From: Sergeia podlipaevii
Taxonomy: Eukaryota > Euglenozoa > Kinetoplastea > Trypanosomatida > Trypanosomatidae
Direction of reading: 5' to 3'
Length of the DNA stretch: 64,000 nucleotides
Assembly: GCA_030849805.1 (NCBI GenBank)
Contig: JASANZ010002195.1
Coordinates: forward strand, 1 to 64,000
Below, piece by piece: positions 58,601 through 64,000 of this stretch; the stretch's first letter is position 1, and each line of letters opens with the position of its first letter. A model generated the notes under the pieces. That model saw nothing but the letters and a program-made list of their open reading frames with translations, was not told where the DNA came from and searched no databases. The position numbers were made by a program, and so were the translations under genes.

Positions 58601-61600
58601 GTCATCGACGCTAATGCCGACGTGGTGCTTTCGCAGAACATTCGCAATGTATCGTCCATTGGCGCCGTGGCGGAGTGCGATGCCTGTTTGATTGCCACTC
58701 AATGTGTTGTGTCGTACGATCGGTGCCGCGCCGTAGCCACTGACCGCAATGCCGACGGCTAAGCTGTCATTGATTGTGTTGCTCTTGATAAGAGGCGTAG
58801 AGTTTGTGTCCGTGACGAGAACGGCGTGCTCTATGCAGGCAAGGAAGGTGTTGAGTTCCACCCGTCCTTTTCCTTCATTCTTGAAGAGCATGCCGCATCG
58901 GCACCCTTCAATCCTGTTGCGCTCAATATGCGGCGCCGCGTTGGTTTCGACGACAATGGCGTGACTGTGAATCGAATTCAACTTGTTTCCATTCAAGTGC
59001 GGTGTCGCGCCGTCCAGAATGTGCATAGCGGTGAAGGGGCTCTCCATAAAGGTCGAGTTTTCCACTGTTGGAGCAGTGCCTGCACCGGTGATGCGCACCT
59101 GAGCACTGCTGCTGCTACGGAATGAGCAGCGGTAAAGCACGCCAGCGGCACCTTCCTCAAATATGACCGCCGCTGAGGTTTGCCCTTCAAAGCGGCAGAA
59201 CTTAAATGCCGTCGTGGCGTAGGCGCCGAGGCGTGCGGCGCAGACGTTGCGACCAAACGTGCAGTGCAGGAACTGTCCCGCCGCTCCAGCTCCGGCGATC
59301 ACACCGTAGCCGGCAATGTGTTCTGTCATGGAAGTGGCAAAGTGCACCGTGGCCTGTGCGTCGCTCAACGCAGTATACGTCGCCTTCTTTTCTTTTGGTA
59401 CTTTGATGAGACTGTTCGGATCCACAGCGCGCGCAAGCAGCGGGCATATCTGATAGAAGCGATGAGGATCTCGAGCCATGTGGCGCCAGTAGCAAGGGCT
59501 GCCAACACAGAGGACTTGATCAAGAAGCGAATCACGCGTAAGGCTAATATTGGGCGGGCTGTAGATCGCTTGTATGCTACCCCCATCCCTTGGCTTGGCC
59601 CCGCTTGGTGGGAGCGGCGTGTCCACCTTCTTCGCCTTCATCGCCAACCTGCCCATGAGTGGTGGCAGCGCCGGCGATGACGTATCCAACTGAGGGCCAC
59701 TAGTCGAGTTGGACGACAGCATTGACCCCAACGCCGGCGACCCGAATGCGGAGAGAGTAGCAGTGGCATGGAACATTTCCGTCGGCAGCGTTGTTTGCTC
59801 TGGATTGACCACCCACTTCTCGCTGGACACTGGCTGCACTCGACGAATTCCCGTCGCACCAAAGTAGCAGTGTCCGCCAATGTACACATGGTCAAAAATA
59901 GGGGCGGCGCCCCTGTCCATCCACACACCAGACCCAATGTACAGGTGTGACGACCTCGCATCTAGCGCGGCCTCCACGATGTCGACGACGGACTCACCAG
60001 TGTCGTGCGTGACACTTTGTGCTGCCTTGAACTTGGCGGCGGGGGACTGCATGCGGTGAAGAAAGAAGGGTCCGCCAGGCCCGCCCAAGACACCGTCGTC
60101 ACTCATGTTAGACGGCCAAAGAATAGCACTGCGTCGACGATTGCAGGGGAATGATGCGAGAGCGCTAGGGCGTGTGTCTGCTGTGGCTCCGATCCACCCT
60201 GCACCTCCAGGCAGTCCCGCTGTGGCAGCTGCAGGCGTCGTGCTGCTGCCACACAACGGGGAGGACGTTAAGCTACGGAGGCCCCCCAGAGTACTGCTGC
60301 TCATCAACATTGGGTTGCCGCCTCCATGTGTACTCGGTGCAAGATGCGAGTAGACCGCTGCTGCTGTATTGTTGCTGCCATCGCCACCGCCGCCGGAGAA
60401 CATGTCATCGCCCATCTCGTCGGCTGGACGCCAGGATAATATTTCAGCGTACAGGTCCTGCCACAGGGAGGGGATAACGAGAAGGTACGCAAGCTGCTCG
60501 TCAGTGAGGTCTACGAGGGGGAGACGGGCGGCGACGGCAGTGGTAGCGTCAGCGCTGCCTCTCAGTGGTCCGTTGCCGCTGAAGGAGTTCCCAATGATGA
60601 CGTGCTTGCTGGTGCGGCCGACCAGTTGAGCAGATTCGCGAACCACCGAACGCATTTTGGCTTGCAGCGCCTCCATCGCGTTTCGGGTATCCTTCGCGTC
60701 GTTGTTCGTCGCGCCAGAGGTCACCGCGTTACGCACCATAGCCGAGGAAGAGGTGATCACACAAGCGGTAAATCGCGGCGCCGTTAGCGCACCGCTAATA
60801 TAACAGTTAAAGACCACCGGGGCCTCGAGCACGCAGCGGTGAAACTCGGTGCAAGCACCGTCATGCGCCGCGACGTTGATGAGGTTCTTAAAGAAGGCAC
60901 ACTCCCTCACGTTGCCCCGCGCCATGCCCTCCGCAAACACGCCAATGCCTGCGCTGTTGCACAGGATGCAAGAGGCCAGCGTCGAGTTCGCCTCGCTCCC
61001 AACAAAGCGATACGCAACATCGTTGTTGGAGAAGATTGTTTTCTCGATAAGAACGCTGCTGGGGGCAACCGTGATGCCGCCTAGCGTGCAGCACGACACG
61101 TAGCAGTTATGTACCACCGCCGCTGCCTCCACCGGAGCACCGCCTGCTCGTGGTGAAGTCGGACTGCTGTCATGCGCAGGCAGCTTTGACCACACAGGGA
61201 GTGGTCCTCCTCCCCCTGCAGAGTTGAACGTACCGGCATTGGCCCCCGCTCTAGGCGACCCGGCTCCTTCTCGCGGTGATTGTCTTGCCCATGGCGAGCT
61301 GTTTCCTGCTGCTACTGCTGCTGCTGTTGATGGGCTCATCGTGCCCGTGCCATCACCACCGCTCAACAGGAACATGTGCGGGTCCCGCTTTACCGTTGAG
61401 GCAGCTATGGCCACCCGAATACCCTCCACACAGTTGATGAACATGTTGTTGTGTGCGGTCAAGTTACCTCTCACAATGAAGAGACCAACTTTACCACCAG
61501 CCACAACGTTGAAGCGGCAGGCGGCTCCGTCCATCTTATCGCCTGCGACGCGTATCGCCTGTTCCTTGCTGTGCACAATGCAATTGTCAAAAACCTGCGC

Positions 61601-64000
61601 CTTGTTGTTGAATTCACCAAAGCAAATGCCAATGGCGTTCTTGCAAAGTACATTGTGTCTCACCCGCGCTCGGCAATCAGCGCCTAGATACATACCATAG
61701 TCTGCGCATCGTTCGATCACATTCGCCTCGCAGGTGCCCTCGTGCACGCGTCGCAGCAGCAGAGCGGTGCCGCATCGAAAGAATGTGTTATACGCAACGT
61801 GACACAATTCTGTGTGAAAAGAGCAAAACGCTGTGCCATCGAGGTCCATGAATCGATTCCCGAGTAGTCGCACACATGCGCCCTCATCTGCGAAGATACC
61901 GTGTTTGCAGTTGCTTATGTTATTGCTTAGAACGTGCACATCAGACTGCCCACGTATCGCAACACCCTGCACGTTCTCTATCAGAGTGTTGTGCACCAGC
62001 AGCACACGCGCGTGACGCTCGACTGTGATGCCGCTCCACTGCGATCCACGCAGCACATTCTCTCGTAGAATAACACGCCGTTTTGATTGCGCAACACGTG
62101 CCTCCTCACTGGTGTCACGGCCATCTGTCCCTAAGGCGACTCCGCGGTCATCGTCAACATTGCTACTATGATAAGCACCAGAGTTTTGCTCTGCCTGCTC
62201 ATTGTCACCACCACCACCACCACGGCCTTCAGGATGTGCTGCCATTGAGAATTTCTTCCGGCTAAACGGGATTTGCTTTCGCGTTGCCGCCCCTGCAGCT
62301 GCATTCTTCTTTACCGCATCGGTGAGAGAAAAGCCCATCACGCTCACGTTTGCCCTCCCACTCCCCACAATACTGTTCTTCTCGTAGGTGCCTCGTGTGC
62401 CTTCGGTGATGCGCACGCCGTAGGATCCACAATTGCTGATGCAATTGCCTCTTAAGACTGGCGCGGTGCGCGCACCCGAGACGACCACACCTGATGAGTG
62501 GCATGTGGTGACAATGTTCTGAACAAACGCGCCGAAGCCGCCTTCCTCAACGACAATGCCATCGAAAGAGGAGTACCCGATCACGTTCTGCTCAATCACT
62601 GGGTCACCGAGGGTGCTGACACGCACCTGCGCGCCATCGTTGCCGATGATCACGTTCCCCTTGAAGTACCCACGGCCGCCATTCCACACCCGGAGACCGT
62701 CTGAGCGACCACTTCGTATTTTGCACATCTCAACGTGGGGGTGACCGTCCGCAGACACGTCCATCGCAACCACGCGTATGTCGCTGAAGAGGCACTGGTC
62801 GAAGCGGCCACGCCCGTTGCGTGTAATGAGTGCGCCTGTGTTGCACGTCGTGAAGTGGCACTCGGTAAAGAGTGGCGTTGCCGCGGTCGCCACGACTGCA
62901 CCAGAAACCAAGTGGTCTGTAAAGTGGCACTCGCTCAGTTGCCCTACGCCGCCGTTGTGCACGTACACACCGATACCGCCACCCTCAAACGTATTGTGGA
63001 CGATGGATGGGTTCGCCTGATGGTCTACACGCATCGCGACACCACAGTTTTCAAATTCGTTCAGTCGAAACGTGCCCCCGCCGCTGCCTGTGCACCACAC
63101 ACCAACTCGACTGCCGCTTCTCACGATGCTACGCTCAAAGAGAAAGTCCTCGTGGCCATATTCAAGATACAGTTGAGGCCCGCGATTACCGAAGAAGGCG
63201 TTGCCATCCGTAATCCTTGCGGCGCAGTTCACCACCTTCACGCCACCACCGTTGCTGCCAATGTGATTGGCCGTGAGCACCGGAGCTGTCATGGCACCCT
63301 CAATCACAATACCCCAGCCTCTGTTCACTGCGATATAGTTGGCCTCGTACGTGCCGCGAGAGCCGGCCAGCAGAAATAGCCCGTGTTGTTGACAAGATGT
63401 AATAGAGTTCCGTGTGAAGGTCGGCTCTGCGCGGCTGCCTGTGACAAGAACTGCACATCGCTGACTTGCATTGCTAATTATTGGATCCGGCGTGAGCACA
63501 TCATCGCCAAAATCGAGAGCGTCACTAGGGTGCTCCACTGGCATTAATGTCACCCGCATTCCGGGATTCTTGAGAGGAAGAGCCTCTAATTTGTATGTGG
63601 GCAGACCTGTGCTGTCGAGTCCTGTGCTCTGTGCGCCTTGCACGGCTTGAATGTCATCTGAGATGCGATTGAGTAAAAACACTGGCGAAACACGGCCTTC
63701 TTCACTACTGCGCACGCAGATCTGCCCTAGTCGCGAGTCTGAGACGGTGTTGTACGAAAATTGAGACTCCCCACTAGACTCTACGACGATGGAGTACCCG
63801 GTGTGGCCCCAGATGGAGTTCTTCGTATATACTCCCTCCGCCTGGTCCACCAGCAAAAGACCGTGCGTGCTGCTATTTGCTATTTTGCATTCTTGCAACT
63901 TCGGCGCTGCGTTCCCGCTCACCTCTACTGCCTGTAACGTACACCATTTTAGTACCGGACTGCCACGTAAAATGGTAACGCTAGGCACAGGGCTTTCCAC
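55643..64000 (-). CDS. Giant parallel beta-helix repeat protein, 5' end outside the window (at least 2785 aa)
   Basis: The frame is open to the right edge, where the codon is GTG, so the true start lies outside. Most of the protein is made of 22-25-residue right-handed parallel beta-helix (PbH1/NosD-type) rungs with the pattern N-x-I-x(2)-N/C-x(2)-G-(I/V)-x-(V/I). Examples are SNNISNCKHGIFADEGACV and RHNTLSGNQTGIALRHGANG. Rungs fill about residues 1-550, 640-890, 950-1060 and 1530-2245. Between them are Gly/Ala/Ser-rich linkers, and about residues 1060-1500 hold a longer non-repeat region. The 540-residue tail is mixed and ends in a Lys-rich run (KKKKKNKEGAKK). Such rungs also occur in FBXO11 and in carbohydrate-active enzymes; no catalytic residues or F-box are evident here. 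Function is unknown. Confidence 0.88.
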   Translation of the reverse strand: MESPVPSVTILRGSPVLKWCTLQAVEVSGNAAPKLQECKIANSSTHGLLLVDQAEGVYTKNSIWGHTGYSIVVESSGESQFSYNTVSDSRLGQICVRSSEEGRVSPVFLLNRISDDIQAVQGAQSTGLDSTGLPTYKLEALPLKNPGMRVTLMPVEHPSDALDFGDDVLTPDPIISNASQRCAVLVTGSRAEPTFTRNSITSCQQHGLFLLAGSRGTYEANYIAVNRGWGIVIEGAMTAPVLTANHIGSNGGGVKVVNCAARITDGNAFFGNRGPQLYLEYGHEDFLFERSIVRSGSRVGVWCTGSGGGTFRLNEFENCGVAMRVDHQANPSIVHNTFEGGGIGVYVHNGGVGQLSECHFTDHLVSGAVVATAATPLFTECHFTTCNTGALITRNGRGRFDQCLFSDIRVVAMDVSADGHPHVEMCKIRSGRSDGLRVWNGGRGYFKGNVIIGNDGAQVRVSTLGDPVIEQNVIGYSSFDGIVVEEGGFGAFVQNIVTTCHSSGVVVSGARTAPVLRGNCISNCGSYGVRITEGTRGTYEKNSIVGSGRANVSVMGFSLTDAVKKNAAAGAATRKQIPFSRKKFSMAAHPEGRGGGGGDNEQAEQNSGAYHSSNVDDDRGVALGTDGRDTSEEARVAQSKRRVILRENVLRGSQWSGITVERHARVLLVHNTLIENVQGVAIRGQSDVHVLSNNISNCKHGIFADEGACVRLLGNRFMDLDGTAFCSFHTELCHVAYNTFFRCGTALLLRRVHEGTCEANVIERCADYGMYLGADCRARVRHNVLCKNAIGICFGEFNNKAQVFDNCIVHSKEQAIRVAGDKMDGAACRFNVVAGGKVGLFIVRGNLTAHNNMFINCVEGIRVAIAASTVKRDPHMFLLSGGDGTGTMSPSTAAAVAAGNSSPWARQSPREGAGSPRAGANAGTFNSAGGGGPLPVWSKLPAHDSSPTSPRAGGAPVEAAAVVHNCYVSCCTLGGITVAPSSVLIEKTIFSNNDVAYRFVGSEANSTLASCILCNSAGIGVFAEGMARGNVRECAFFKNLINVAAHDGACTEFHRCVLEAPVVFNCYISGALTAPRFTACVITSSSAMVRNAVTSGATNNDAKDTRNAMEALQAKMRSVVRESAQLVGRTSKHVIIGNSFSGNGPLRGSADATTAVAARLPLVDLTDEQLAYLLVIPSLWQDLYAEILSWRPADEMGDDMFSGGGGDGSNNTAAAVYSHLAPSTHGGGNPMLMSSSTLGGLRSLTSSPLCGSSTTPAAATAGLPGGAGWIGATADTRPSALASFPCNRRRSAILWPSNMSDDGVLGGPGGPFFLHRMQSPAAKFKAAQSVTHDTGESVVDIVEAALDARSSHLYIGSGVWMDRGAAPIFDHVYIGGHCYFGATGIRRVQPVSSEKWVVNPEQTTLPTEMFHATATLSAFGSPALGSMLSSNSTSGPQLDTSSPALPPLMGRLAMKAKKVDTPLPPSGAKPRDGGSIQAIYSPPNISLTRDSLLDQVLCVGSPCYWRHMARDPHRFYQICPLLARAVDPNSLIKVPKEKKATYTALSDAQATVHFATSMTEHIAGYGVIAGAGAAGQFLHCTFGRNVCAARLGAYATTAFKFCRFEGQTSAAVIFEEGAAGVLYRCSFRSSSSAQVRITGAGTAPTVENSTFMESPFTAMHILDGATPHLNGNKLNSIHSHAIVVETNAAPHIERNRIEGCRCGMLFKNEGKGRVELNTFLACIEHAVLVTDTNSTPLIKSNTINDSLAVGIAVSGYGAAPIVRHNTLSGNQTGIALRHGANGRYIANVLRKHHVGISVDDSHGEFVKNNIVESVLIGVAIAGSNAASAFVANSIHAGKALGVRVMNAQGQITRNHITSNEGDGIVIEGKAAQVTLLGNELHGNNGCGVRMLAACHPLLCENVITCNSKGGVVVEDAGTHPLLEGNYIKSNGIVGVAFRKAAAGRVDGGVISCTLRGSAVIVDDEATPRLEDLVVIDNDHGGVHVRAGGVCVAIRCLFVNNQERPAFMLQSSEHGNRIVACAFIDNATSLQVEHDGRADIVASCFLGSHAASSSAVRLMVDAVPTFSHCLFALAKTALHDTSAARLNRCIFAECTLGADVSGPSSYYECELLECAHGIRVTRNRPTIMGSLFVSCTRTGLLISDEGCPTVEECNFLRCARGVAAEGNSGGVLRNSRVVWNTDNITIADNAALEVASNLIYDATNIGVLVKDGHPQLCGNTVFDNHYASVFVETANGGKMEDNNISFAKEGGALIVRTEEAKKIFTQNGNTLRNSYVPPPNALFKHFNERQQMYRRAENEREKNSVTYVELRRYVEEAIATTLLRACTLVGSAASMSSNPSWLAKDGFVEHNNPYMPGGATVAAAAGEANGTAAAAASAAATPGQLSSARRRLGKSGDRTNNSMSTQRASTQSTAAEAVVSGGEGPTEEPFSSRWDRLSADIVTLTKQLACDPRFLIFASGVEAASAATAAATEAAARRGTSRKGLLDGGGRGGGGGMRKKRSATVTGNDEHLSPLRLPSLALQQQPSTASVPQLKTTGTVTFTRRSSTESGTSTRPSSITCRLYSHTSLDNCTEDEQSSFASDLDEDEAVAEGGLPPMTSITLLYQTKLRILRVLEALAPLGGPSVPPHSHTALLHRAPLEGVTVLTNSEEFKTFCAKPLVLHNNSAAPVDNAALKEDERRRSSAAGGKKRKSLASSLPMVAIERAYGEDGGAAETAANSTGSSATKADAGVPSARRQQQREQRQKRDSQASIQLSLTEKRTSSVVARKPAKAAKKKKKNKEGAKK

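Noticed and set aside
1..64000. CRISPR arrays, insertion sequences, retroelements, tRNA, rRNA or snoRNA clusters
   Set aside because: No spaced repeats, transposase or reverse-transcriptase motifs, target-site duplications or cloverleaf-type sequences were recognised by eye; snoRNAs would be hard to see without a search.

Overview
The window looks like nuclear DNA of a kinetoplastid, most likely a trypanosomatid. All 21 complete or nearly complete protein genes, plus a fragment at the left edge, lie on the minus strand. None shows an intron. They are separated by 0.35-2.2 kb AT-rich spacers full of microsatellites, as expected for one long polycistronic transcription unit processed by trans-splicing and polyadenylation. 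Recognisable products point the same way: the kinetoplastid-specific guide-RNA-binding protein MRP1 (gBP21), TIM17-type translocase subunits of 152 residues, and the tandem-bromodomain/MRG factor BDF5. The species cannot be fixed from this sequence.

Layout, left to right on the plus strand (transcription runs right to left). 1-5.8 kb: a truncated gene start, a coiled-coil protein and a Ser/Arg-rich protein, neither with a known function. 6.8-12.0 kb: MRP1, two near-identical TIM17 copies and IFT25. 12.5-18.8 kb: a basic coiled-coil protein, a C-terminally membrane-anchored protein with an RRM-like N-terminus, and an arylamine N-acetyltransferase. 19.8-25.6 kb: three SKP1-like genes in a row, the last with about 620 disordered residues inserted in the fold. 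27.1-34.3 kb: two large unrecognised proteins. 35.2-43.0 kb: a signal-peptide/transmembrane RING protein, a two-domain AAA+ ATPase with bacterial-looking helical modules, and a zinc-knuckle protein. 43.5-50.7 kb: a SEN1-like SF1 helicase. 51.3-54.6 kb: a free-standing YVH1/DUSP12 zinc domain and BDF5. 55.6-64.0 kb: at least 2,785 residues of a parallel beta-helix protein that runs off the right edge.

Neighbours in such units need not share a function. There is nonetheless a concentration of ubiquitin-related genes (three SKP1-like proteins and a membrane RING protein), and the beta-helix repeats are of the kind also found in the F-box protein FBXO11. The clearest unusual signals are four. The TIM17 copies are almost identical except for one 35-bp patch. 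Two otherwise diverged SKP1 genes share an identical 61-bp 3' block. The YVH1 zinc domain stands alone without a phosphatase. GA-rich sense-strand tracts recur just past most stop codons. All calls come from reading the sequence; no database search was possible.
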